From NCBI GenBank assembly GCA_029262995.1, contig JAJCYH010000025.1, positions 16,256 to 80,255 on the forward strand: a stretch of DNA of 64,000 bases. Reading direction: 5' to 3'. Source of the stretch: Saprospiraceae bacterium (GTDB lineage: Bacteria; Bacteroidota; Bacteroidia; Chitinophagales; Saprospiraceae). Each line of letters opens with the position of its first letter. Within the stretch, counting starts at the first letter, position 1. The notes below the pieces were generated by a model that worked only from the letters and a program-made list of their open reading frames with translations, was not told where the DNA came from and ran no database searches. A program made the position numbers and the translations under genes. This document shows, piece by piece, positions 17,885 to 26,443 of the stretch.

Positions 17885-20800
17885 TTAATCGACTTTTAAT
17901 ACGCGTCCCGTCTGTACACCAGACTCGTTCCATAGTTTATAGATATATGTTCCTGAAGGTAAATTGATTAAAGAAACCTCATTAGCATCTTTAGTCTGTA
18001 TTACCCTTTGTCCTTCAATTGTAAATAATTCAAAATAAAGGCTTCCATTTCCTATTCCGTTTTTCAATACAAACCTGACAAGGTCTGTCGTTGGATTTGG
18101 ATATACATTAAAGTAATCTGCTATCGCTAGTTCTTTTGTTGATGTGCTAATCTCTCCTTCAAACAAATCTTCTATAAGTATCAATTCAAAGTTATTATCA
18201 AGAATATATGAATCATACAACTCTGAAAGTCCAAACACATTCTTTAAAGTACCATTCTGAAGCGCTTCAATTTCCAATGTTAAAAATGCAGTTTCTGAAT
18301 CCAAAATCATAGAATTCAATTGGTCATTCTTAGTAACCATACTGATACGATTGCCATTGATAATATTAAAACTGATTTGCTCAAAACTTTGATCTGAAGT
18401 AACATCAGTAATTTCAACCATGTTCTCATCAAAAATCAAATGCAATTCAGTAGCCAATGCTTCTACATTCCCTGTGATAAACATTGGAATTTGGTAAGTT
18501 TCTCCAGCATTTAACAACTGATCTTGTATTACTAGCGTATCGGATAATAGCTGAATACTAGTCTGTCCAAGATCTGAAGAGTCATCAATATCGCCAGGCT
18601 TGTATGCGATGTAGTGTGCCTTTGGCGCAAAGCCTGCAGAGGTCTCAACTGTCTGATCAACAAACTTCCATTCCTTGCTTAAAGGGGAATCAAATGACAA
18701 AATTATCTTCTCCATCTCTACTATATCAAGTGTTGATACGACCTGATCTTCGTTTATATCAGCAGCCAACTGCTCAAAGGAACTAAATGTACTTTGTCCT
18801 AGTACCCAAGCTCTTAACAACATCATATCTCGGATATTCAATCCATTTCGAGAATCATCGAGACGCTCAGGTGATATACTTTCTTCAGTATATGCCCTTC
18901 CTTCCTCATTAGTAGATGCAGAAGAATTCAATACTACACCTGGCACAGGTCTGTACTTATCAGTATTAACCGTTACCAATTTGCCGAAATTGGTCAAATC
19001 AATACTGATGAATTGTGTATAATACCATTCCAGTCCAGCAACATTATTTCTTGTTACTTTCCACTCTCTTTCTATTTCTAGTGATGTCTGGCTTAATTCC
19101 CCAAGAAAATCTATATAGCTAGCAGAATAGGCAGTTGGCGTATTAAAAAATATTGGTCTAGTATCTCCATACTCAATGCCAAGGCTATTGCTCAATTCGT
19201 CAGGACTGATTCTGTGGTCATTTAAGTCAAGGTCATCAGGCCATTCTACATCATCCTCCAAAGAGTGTCCTGAACTACAGTCCCCTACAGGTGCCGAGTT
19301 AGAAAGGAAGTCACAAATAAATCCAATATCGCTCACATTCGTAATCGTCTGACTAAAACTGTATGTATTCAAAGTCAACCAATCCAACAAAGTCCACGTT
19401 CGTATTATCCTAAATAAACCATTTCCATCTACAAATACTTGATCTTCATAGGCGACCCCAACTAAATTTTGGCAATTGCTTTGAAGTTGGACCACCGGAA
19501 ATACATCAGAGCTGTCAATCCCATTCAATAGCAACAATGAGTTAGGAGATAAAAATGTTGATATATTATTCTCATTTAGACCTTGTACAAAAACCTCAAG
19601 ATTCATGGTAGGCCAGGTAATATCTGATTCTAAAAAATTACAACTAGAGTCTAAAATAGATACGGACCCGTTATCCACCACATAAGGTCTATTCCCAAAT
19701 CCAGGACTTGAAACCTGTATTAATGTAGGACTTGAAACAAGTTCAACCAAAGAGACATCACCTTCTTCACCAGATAAATCAAAACACAATTCAAACAATG
19801 AACTATTATTTGCAAGATCTATAGGATTCTGACCTGTCATGTCAAACCATACAAACGTTAATTTACCTAAATCAACATTATTCTGATTTGTATTTGCCGC
19901 TTCACTAAATTCTGGTAAGTTAAAATTCTGAATGCTCGTAAAACTTAAAACAGATGGATCCCATATTATACTTCCTTGTGCCGTCTGAACATTTGTAAAA
20001 TTATTGACCCTAAGAGGTATACAAACTGAACTACCCCGAGCACCATAGAAATCATCCATAGAAAATTCCACGGTAAGCAAATCGTTTGGGTCTTCTTGCA
20101 ACATAACAGAAACTGAACAAAAGTCTGAATTGTCATTTTCATCCCACACATAAACAGCCATACTTAAACTTGAACCATCAGAAGGGATATCATCAGATGT
20201 TAAAGTTATAGATGAACTAGTTCCAGAAAAGTCAGGATCATCAGTCGGCAATACATCCGAAAAGCTAAACCTCAATTCACCTGCGTCAGTACAATTGTCA
20301 AAGCTACCGGCATCAAAATCAAGAGCAAACAATTCAATTTCGCCATTTATCAATTCAACAGTAAGACCATTGATACAATAAGGAGTAGGTGCAGTAAGGT
20401 CGTTCATACATGAACTTTGACCAACGAACAAACTACCATTTTCGATGCTAAAAGGGACCAACAGGCTAGAAGAAGTAATTTCAATTACTGTCGGATCATT
20501 ACTCATCTCAACAATAGTAGAACTTCCCATCGTGCCTATTACATCAAAGCAAAGCTCAAATACAGTTGCACCATCTGCTAAGGTAGCTGGAGTTGTTGTT
20601 GTATTGTCAAACCACAAGAAGCTTAGTTTACCTTGATCTGTTGAACTTAAGCCAAATGAGCCATTAGTCAATCCTGGAAGTCCGAATGCTCCAATACTTC
20701 TAAATTGTGCAATCGCTGGATTCCAGTTTATTGATCCTTGCAATGACTCTATATTCTCGAAATTCTCAACTCTTACCGGTAAACAAACCATTTCTCCTCG

Positions 20801-22582
20801 CTCTTCCGTTACATCAGGAATAATAAATTTAACAGCATTGGCAAAGCCTGTATTAACAGTAGCATTTACTGTCCATGACCATCTTCCTTCACCTGTATTT
20901 TCATCATATTGACATACGTCTAATACATAATATATCTTTTGTAAAGTTGTAACACCTGGCTGTTCATCCAATATAATTATTTCAGAAGCCCAACCGATCA
21001 AACTGCAGGACGAAGACTCCCAAAATGGCTCTTCGCATAATGCATCTTGACAATCAACCACAACATTGGCCCCAATCGGGTTTCCATTATTATCATAAAT
21101 CAACTCAATGTTTGAAGCATCTACTGCTTCACAAGCTGCTGTACATGCACCTGCATCATTATCACTGATCTCTACAATAGCATTAAGAGAATAAGGCCAA
21201 TCAATCATTGTCGTAGGGTCAAATGTTGAACCTGTATTGTTCAAGCCAATAATTTGACGACATGCTGTAGTTGAACCTGGAATTTCCCATACCCTGCTGA
21301 TAGAACCAAACTCACAAGCTTCTTCATAGCTCTCCTGGACTTTTACTCCATTAATAAAGTATTCATCATCCATGTCCCCATCTTGATTCTGGTCATAGCC
21401 TTGAAAGTCTTCATAGAGAGGAATACATCCTGTTGAAGAGCTTGCCATTCCCAATATATTTGAGATAATATTAGGGTCGTTAATAGCTGTTCCACAATCA
21501 ACAACGATATTAGGAGGACAAGCCATCTGTATAGCTTCCTTTAATTCAACATTTATAGTCGTTACTGCCGAGTTAGTGTTTCCTGATGCGTCTGTAACGA
21601 TAACCGTTACTTCTTGAGGACCTAACTGCGTACAATCAAATTCAAAAAATTCAGGCTCAAACACCAATTCGTTCTTTGTACTACAATTGTCATAAGTACC
21701 ATCATCAACTGTCTCTACAAAAACTTTCACAATCAAAGGATTGGAAGATGTAGAGAAGGTAAGATTCACCGTAGTTAAATTATCTAAAATAACGATTGGT
21801 CCAGTCTTATCATCTACAGCTACATTACCCCAACATTTAGTACCATTATTAGTATTGGTAACTTCAACTTCCACCTCTGTATCCATATCACTGCAATCAA
21901 CGCTTTGAGGGCTTATCTCCATTATACTATAATCATAAGGTCCACCTTCTAAAATCATATCAGGTGTAAGTGTAGTTATTCCACCAAATGGGCTTAGAGA
22001 AACATTAACGAGATTATTACAAGCAAGTATTTCAAGAAATCCTGAACAGTTGTTTCCTGTAATTAATATTGGCAAATGATTGTAATTGGCTCCTATATTG
22101 ATAAATCCACCATTATCAGCCAATACTTCGGTTTCATAAATCTCCGTCTTTAATAATTCAAAACTGGTATTACTACATTGAGGGCCAACAGCCTTAAATC
22201 TCATCGTAAATAAAAGGTGATCATCAGGTAGCGATTTTGCTTGCGCATCTGATGGAACCCATGCATGTCTCAGCCTTCCCTTGGTTCCTAATGTTGTTTG
22301 TTCAGGAAGTGAAAAAGCAGCAATATTTAAACCATTCAGATCTTGAGAGATGAAAGGAATATCAACGATTTCAAGCACTAATGAATCCCATAGAATTGTA
22401 AACTGCGTAGCAATAATGTCTTGAAAGTCGCTAACCCTGACATCTACATCTATAAGTCCGTTAACTACGGAAGTAGAATCAGAAGTAACAAATTTCATGT
22501 TTAGTGGCGCCTGTTGAGCTTCCACAATATTGATATAAAATGTTAAGCAAGATGTCAGTAAAAATGTAAAAATAATTTTCAT
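17885..22582 (-). CDS. T9SS-secreted multi-cohesin-like/dockerin-like surface protein
   Basis: 1565 residues with a signal peptide (1-22) and a C-terminal type IX secretion sorting tail (VYPNPTTDLV near 1489, then LPSGTYIYKLW...GRVLKVD). Four cohesin-like modules are seen at about 27-137, 587-694, 837-960 and 1350-1450, recognised by the repeated pattern of a short strand, V-x-V-x-N/D-F-x-x-I/V, Q-x-x-I-x-W-D/N-P, G-x-L-x-F-x-W, and F-E-L-C-F-D. A dockerin-like EF-hand pair is at about 1245-1300 (NGLNIRDMMLLRAWVLG, then DINEDQVVSTLDIVEM). Between them are Cys-rich HYR-like extracellular domains common in Saprospiria. It probably assembles or displays proteins on the cell surface; binding partners are unknown. 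Last gene of the sigma/anti-sigma operon, with a strong terminator after it. Confidence 0.85.
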   Translation of the reverse strand: MKIIFTFLLTSCLTFYINIVEAQQAPLNMKFVTSDSTSVVNGLIDVDVRVSDFQDIIATQFTILWDSLVLEIVDIPFISQDLNGLNIAAFSLPEQTTLGTKGRLRHAWVPSDAQAKSLPDDHLLFTMRFKAVGPQCSNTSFELLKTEIYETEVLADNGGFINIGANYNHLPILITGNNCSGFLEILACNNLVNVSLSPFGGITTLTPDMILEGGPYDYSIMEISPQSVDCSDMDTEVEVEVTNTNNGTKCWGNVAVDDKTGPIVILDNLTTVNLTFSTSSNPLIVKVFVETVDDGTYDNCSTKNELVFEPEFFEFDCTQLGPQEVTVIVTDASGNTNSAVTTINVELKEAIQMACPPNIVVDCGTAINDPNIISNILGMASSSTGCIPLYEDFQGYDQNQDGDMDDEYFINGVKVQESYEEACEFGSISRVWEIPGSTTACRQIIGLNNTGSTFDPTTMIDWPYSLNAIVEISDNDAGACTAACEAVDASNIELIYDNNGNPIGANVVVDCQDALCEEPFWESSSCSLIGWASEIIILDEQPGVTTLQKIYYVLDVCQYDENTGEGRWSWTVNATVNTGFANAVKFIIPDVTEERGEMVCLPVRVENFENIESLQGSINWNPAIAQFRSIGAFGLPGLTNGSFGLSSTDQGKLSFLWFDNTTTTPATLADGATVFELCFDVIGTMGSSTIVEMSNDPTVIEITSSSLLVPFSIENGSLFVGQSSCMNDLTAPTPYCINGLTVELINGEIELFALDFDAGSFDNCTDAGELRFSFSDVLPTDDPDFSGTSSSITLTSDDIPSDGSSLSMAVYVWDENDNSDFCSVSVMLQEDPNDLLTVEFSMDDFYGARGSSVCIPLRVNNFTNVQTAQGSIIWDPSVLSFTSIQNFNLPEFSEAANTNQNNVDLGKLTFVWFDMTGQNPIDLANNSSLFELCFDLSGEEGDVSLVELVSSPTLIQVSSPGFGNRPYVVDNGSVSILDSSCNFLESDITWPTMNLEVFVQGLNENNISTFLSPNSLLLLNGIDSSDVFPVVQLQSNCQNLVGVAYEDQVFVDGNGLFRIIRTWTLLDWLTLNTYSFSQTITNVSDIGFICDFLSNSAPVGDCSSGHSLEDDVEWPDDLDLNDHRISPDELSNSLGIEYGDTRPIFFNTPTAYSASYIDFLGELSQTSLEIEREWKVTRNNVAGLEWYYTQFISIDLTNFGKLVTVNTDKYRPVPGVVLNSSASTNEEGRAYTEESISPERLDDSRNGLNIRDMMLLRAWVLGQSTFSSFEQLAADINEDQVVSTLDIVEMEKIILSFDSPLSKEWKFVDQTVETSAGFAPKAHYIAYKPGDIDDSSDLGQTSIQLLSDTLVIQDQLLNAGETYQIPMFITGNVEALATELHLIFDENMVEITDVTSDQSFEQISFNIINGNRISMVTKNDQLNSMILDSETAFLTLEIEALQNGTLKNVFGLSELYDSYILDNNFELILIEDLFEGEISTSTKELAIADYFNVYPNPTTDLVRFVLKNGIGNGSLYFELFTIEGQRVIQTKDANEVSLINLPSGTYIYKLWNESGVQTGRVLKVD

Positions 22583-22611
22583 GATTATTGATTATGTCTA
22601 AAAGTTGAATT

Positions 22612-24060
22612 TTAATTAAAAGGCTTAAAGCTCATCGATAGCTGTAAGCCCATATTATTATGTTTCAGGACGTAACCAGCTGAATTTATAACCATTGGTA
22701 ATGGTCTATAAGTCCAATATGGAGATAATCCAATACTGTAATGATTCTTATGAAACTCCAGGTTGATTGCAAACTGATAAGACAATCCGTATCGAGACCT
22801 ATACGGCTGTTCATCCTCGGCTACAAAACTAACAATACTTCCATTAATATTATCAAAGTAATATGCTTTATTAGAGCTAGATAAATTATATTTTAGCAAG
22901 GCTTCTCCACTTAGTCCAAAGGTGCCTATGTTTATTAATTGCTTCGATAAGCCAAGTTGAAAATCATAGGATTTATGCATGCGGTGGATATGAATATCGT
23001 TATAGTAAATATTTGTTCTTTCCAGATCAATAAGCTTTGTTTCTGTAAATCCGCTCTGATTAATTACATCCACTTCTGCAGGAAATTGTTCAATAATTCT
23101 ATCTATCGATTCATCTCTATATACTCTTACATCTGTTCGGTAGGACAAACCAACAATTCCAGCAATTCCAGATCGGTGTTCTATATTCCACCTAATATCT
23201 GATTGGGTTCCAATGCTGTATGTTTCCTTCTCAATAGATTCGAGCAAGAATGAAGGCTCAGAATCACTGATACTATAACTAGCTAAGGCAATATTAGCTC
23301 CAGATCTCAAATTCCAAAAAGAACGAAATTTTCGAATAGGGTTTTTCACTAATATGGCATTGGTTAACCTTCCATCAAGCAGATCATTTCCACTTAAATA
23401 AGCTAATTCAGAATAATCAATTATTTTTATTTTATCGACTTCCGTCAAAATTGTCCTTTGCTTATAAAAATGGTCTTTATCTTCCTTAAGCATTGACCCT
23501 GTAGTTTCTTCCCCAAAGTTTTCATGAGTCGCTGTGATAAGAGCTTCAGTCTGCTTTAAACTTTTTTCTTCTTTTTGCCTTAAAGGCAAAATTGATTTTA
23601 TGGCTACATCATTTGTAGTTTTTTCATTTACGGTAGGCGTTTTAGCAATACGGTCTGAATTCAAATCAGCAATACCGATATTGTTTACATTCCCATTAGA
23701 AGTAACTTGAGGTTTCTCGATTCCACCAACTCTTGTTTCATCATTTAATGTTTCCGTTCGGACTGATTCATCCTTCTCTTTTGAATAGTCATTTAGATCA
23801 TCCTGTTCAACCAAGGCATCTTCCACAACCAAGTATTGCTCTGATTTGCCACCCTCCTCAAAAAGACCATTAAGCCATAGAACAGAGCCTAATGATACAG
23901 CACCAAGCAGAAGGCCAAAAAACAACCAAGCAAATGGCTTGTTATCTTTCTTCTTTGGAAGTCTGTCAGAAATATTATCCCATATCTCAGTTTGATTCAA
24001 CTCAAATGAACTGTTTGATAATATCTCTTTAAATTTATTTTCTTTATTCGATTCAGCCAT
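22612..24060 (-). CDS. Probable anti-sigma protein with C-terminal beta-barrel-like domain
   Basis: 482 residues: a short cytoplasmic head (1-42, FKEILSNSSFELNQTEIWDNISDRL), one transmembrane helix (about 43-65, WLFFGLLLGAVSLGSVLWL), a low-complexity charged periplasmic linker (66-220), and a C-terminal ~235-residue region of alternating polar/hydrophobic strands ending SMSFKPFN, resembling outer-membrane beta-barrel (PorT-like) domains. The gene starts 11 bases after the ECF sigma stop, the usual place for an anti-sigma factor. If both membrane parts are real, the protein would span the envelope. Alternatively the C-terminal part is a soluble periplasmic beta domain. Confidence 0.6.
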   Translation of the reverse strand: MAESNKENKFKEILSNSSFELNQTEIWDNISDRLPKKKDNKPFAWLFFGLLLGAVSLGSVLWLNGLFEEGGKSEQYLVVEDALVEQDDLNDYSKEKDESVRTETLNDETRVGGIEKPQVTSNGNVNNIGIADLNSDRIAKTPTVNEKTTNDVAIKSILPLRQKEEKSLKQTEALITATHENFGEETTGSMLKEDKDHFYKQRTILTEVDKIKIIDYSELAYLSGNDLLDGRLTNAILVKNPIRKFRSFWNLRSGANIALASYSISDSEPSFLLESIEKETYSIGTQSDIRWNIEHRSGIAGIVGLSYRTDVRVYRDESIDRIIEQFPAEVDVINQSGFTETKLIDLERTNIYYNDIHIHRMHKSYDFQLGLSKQLINIGTFGLSGEALLKYNLSSSNKAYYFDNINGSIVSFVAEDEQPYRSRYGLSYQFAINLEFHKNHYSIGLSPYWTYRPLPMVINSAGYVLKHNNMGLQLSMSFKPFN

Positions 24061-24071
24061 ATTAACTGATT

Positions 24072-24665
24072 TTAGCTTCTAATAATTTTTAATCTAAATG
24101 TTTCACCGTCAACACCTGTATTGTTTCTTGGCATCGATAATGTTTTCGCTTCTTCTTCAAACGCTTCTATGATCATTTTTCTACCCCTAGAGACCAAAGA
24201 TCTAGAACTACTTTCTGAGATATTAAGTGTCTCACCTATTTCTTTATGTGAAAAACCTTCAACCAGAAACATGTTAATTGCAATTCGATATTGCGAAGGA
24301 ATTGTATCCAAAAAACTCATCACATCAGCGGTTTCTAATTTGTACGATATATTTTCATTCTGATATGGTTCTGCTGTATTTTCAATATCAGATACGGCAA
24401 ACCTTTTTTCTTTACGCAAAATGTCAAGACATTTCTTCACTGTAACTGCACTCATCCATGATAAAAACTTTCCTCTTTCTTCGTATAGATCTATTTTAGT
24501 AATAATCTGTATCAATGACTCCTGTAAACAATCTTTTGCTTTCTCATCATCGCCTACATATCTCTTGCAAATGGCATACAGGTACTTTGAGTACTTATCA
24601 ACCAAGGCCTTATAAGCTGATTGTTCTCGATTTTTACAACCCGATATGATGTCTTGCTCCTGCAA
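24072..24665 (-). CDS. ECF RNA polymerase sigma factor
   Basis: 197 residues. Region 2 lies at about 12-80 (YKALVDKYSKYLYAICKRYVGDDEKAKDCLQESLIQI) and region 4 at about 115-165, with HTH FSHKEIGETLNISESSSRSLVSRGRKMI. It directs transcription of its own envelope operon or other surface genes; control is expected through the membrane protein encoded next. It lies 17 bases after the lipoprotein gene, so it may also be co-transcribed with the upstream TonB receptor and lipoprotein. Confidence 0.93.
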   Translation of the reverse strand: MQEQDIISGCKNREQSAYKALVDKYSKYLYAICKRYVGDDEKAKDCLQESLIQIITKIDLYEERGKFLSWMSAVTVKKCLDILRKEKRFAVSDIENTAEPYQNENISYKLETADVMSFLDTIPSQYRIAINMFLVEGFSHKEIGETLNISESSSRSLVSRGRKMIIEAFEEEAKTLSMPRNNTGVDGETFRLKIIRS

Positions 24666-24682
24666 TTCTGAATTTAACTGTG

Positions 24683-26347
24683 TTAATTGGTTTTTATCAT
24701 TATTACGCCCTCAATTGCGTAGTTTCCCGCAATTGGAGGATTTATCGTTTGCGCCCAAATCTTTCCTTCGAATTCGACCCTGACCCATCCTTTTGTTGTC
24801 TCGAAATGGCTGAGTTCAAAATCATAAATGCCACAGCCCAAAGATGAATTTATACATGAGATAGAGTATCCTTTATCACCAAAACCTTCATCTTTGATAA
24901 ATATATTTACCTGTTCATTTGGATGATGTCCTAAATTGGAACCATCGAATTTGATCTCAAACCTCCCTTTGCTGTCTACGAGCTTTGTTTCTCCGTTTTC
25001 ACTATACCATTCAAAAGAATCATAAACCATTCTCTCACCGTTTAATTCTATCAAACTGAAGTTATCGGCAAGTGAAGAACAGCTTGTCAAATATCTGATT
25101 TCGCTACCATTGTTTGTATTCCAGTCTAGATCATTAACAATAGTATGGTCAACAAGGTTAAATGATTTCATTCTTACATTTCCTGGACAAACCGATGTAT
25201 ATCCTTCAATTTTGCCCGACGGATAAATAAATAGTCGCTCCTCTCCCATTTGCTCAATGACTAATGCTGCAACTTCATCGTCTTGGCCCAAACAATTAAC
25301 AATTTTTGCGTCAAGCAAAAGCATTCCTTGTTCATTATCATCAATCGAAAGTAAGTTGCTTTTAGAATTTACCTCGCCGGAAAAAACTGTCCAACTTGAA
25401 CTGCTTTGTCCACATTTTTTTCCTAAAGACATTGTAGCATCGACTCCTTTTTCGAAGACACCAATCCACCTTCCCAATGCAGAAGAATAGGTATGCTTCT
25501 GATTATAATTTAATCTGCTATAAGAAACTCTAGCATTTTGAAATTCAAGAATGCCTTCCATCAAAACCCCTGGTTCCACTTTTGCAAAAATGTATAAGCC
25601 CGAACCATCAAAGGACAACGTACTAGTCAAGTCATCAATCTCCTTTAAGATTCTTCCATTCACCAGCTTAAATAATCGAAGATCTTGTGAAAGCTCTCCA
25701 AAATTAATTGTATTCTTGGCTGGATTCAAAAACAACGGTTCCCCATTTTCTGTCAAAGATTCAATCCAATAGGCGTATTTAATATCTTTTAAAAGCAATT
25801 GTTCACCCTTACTATCGTAAGCTAATTGTGCAAGGTTTTGCAATCCGTCAGGATGCTCTATCAGGCTTGTATGTATATTAAATTGTCCAGCAAATAAATC
25901 CCCATTTTTGTCAAAAGCCTTTCCTTCATAGCTGAAAAACAAATTATCAAACAAGACCCCTTCCGAATGTAAATTTGCATCGATAGACTTAGTTTGATTA
26001 TTCTGAAATGCATTTATTTCAATATAGTTTATATCGTTTTCTATAAGTATTGACTGTTTGACTCCGATCGTCTTTCCTTCTGACTTAAGTTTGAGAAACT
26101 CTCCTGTCTTGGCAATCTGATCCAACTCAATTAAAAATGTAACTCCTTGTAATTCAAAGAATTGATCATCAAATTCAAGACTTAGCTTTTCTGAATCATA
26201 ATTCTCAATATTATTAATCTTCCCATTTATCCTTGTGGAAATAATAGTTGTAGGTTTATCCTCAACGACTTCAACGCGGCTATTGTCATAGTCATCATAA
26301 CATGCAGTCAGAAGTATCATTAAAGAAAAAATATAAAACTTATTCAT
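24683..26347 (-). CDS. Lipoprotein of unknown function
   Basis: I prefer ATG at 26347 (554 residues) to the track start because it opens directly into a lipoprotein signal peptide, MNKFYIFSLMILLTAC. The mature part is beta-rich with DUF-like repeats of D/N-G/S turns and about six cysteines in the C-terminal half; no enzyme motif was seen. Its place between a TonB-dependent receptor and an ECF sigma factor suggests a surface or periplasmic accessory of the receptor, for example substrate binding. Family not recognised. Confidence 0.7.
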   Translation of the reverse strand: MNKFYIFSLMILLTACYDDYDNSRVEVVEDKPTTIISTRINGKINNIENYDSEKLSLEFDDQFFELQGVTFLIELDQIAKTGEFLKLKSEGKTIGVKQSILIENDINYIEINAFQNNQTKSIDANLHSEGVLFDNLFFSYEGKAFDKNGDLFAGQFNIHTSLIEHPDGLQNLAQLAYDSKGEQLLLKDIKYAYWIESLTENGEPLFLNPAKNTINFGELSQDLRLFKLVNGRILKEIDDLTSTLSFDGSGLYIFAKVEPGVLMEGILEFQNARVSYSRLNYNQKHTYSSALGRWIGVFEKGVDATMSLGKKCGQSSSSWTVFSGEVNSKSNLLSIDDNEQGMLLLDAKIVNCLGQDDEVAALVIEQMGEERLFIYPSGKIEGYTSVCPGNVRMKSFNLVDHTIVNDLDWNTNNGSEIRYLTSCSSLADNFSLIELNGERMVYDSFEWYSENGETKLVDSKGRFEIKFDGSNLGHHPNEQVNIFIKDEGFGDKGYSISCINSSLGCGIYDFELSHFETTKGWVRVEFEGKIWAQTINPPIAGNYAIEGVIMIKTN

Positions 26348-26443
26348 TTCATCGTCTTTACAATTAGATAAGGCACGAAGCATTTAAAACGCTGCAAGGA
26401 AGTTAAAGGAAAACATAAAATATTGAGAAAAAATCCTGATATG

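Noticed and set aside
19966-20151. Short ORFs on both strands within the T9SS protein gene
   Set aside because: Out-of-frame readings of a clear 1565-codon gene.
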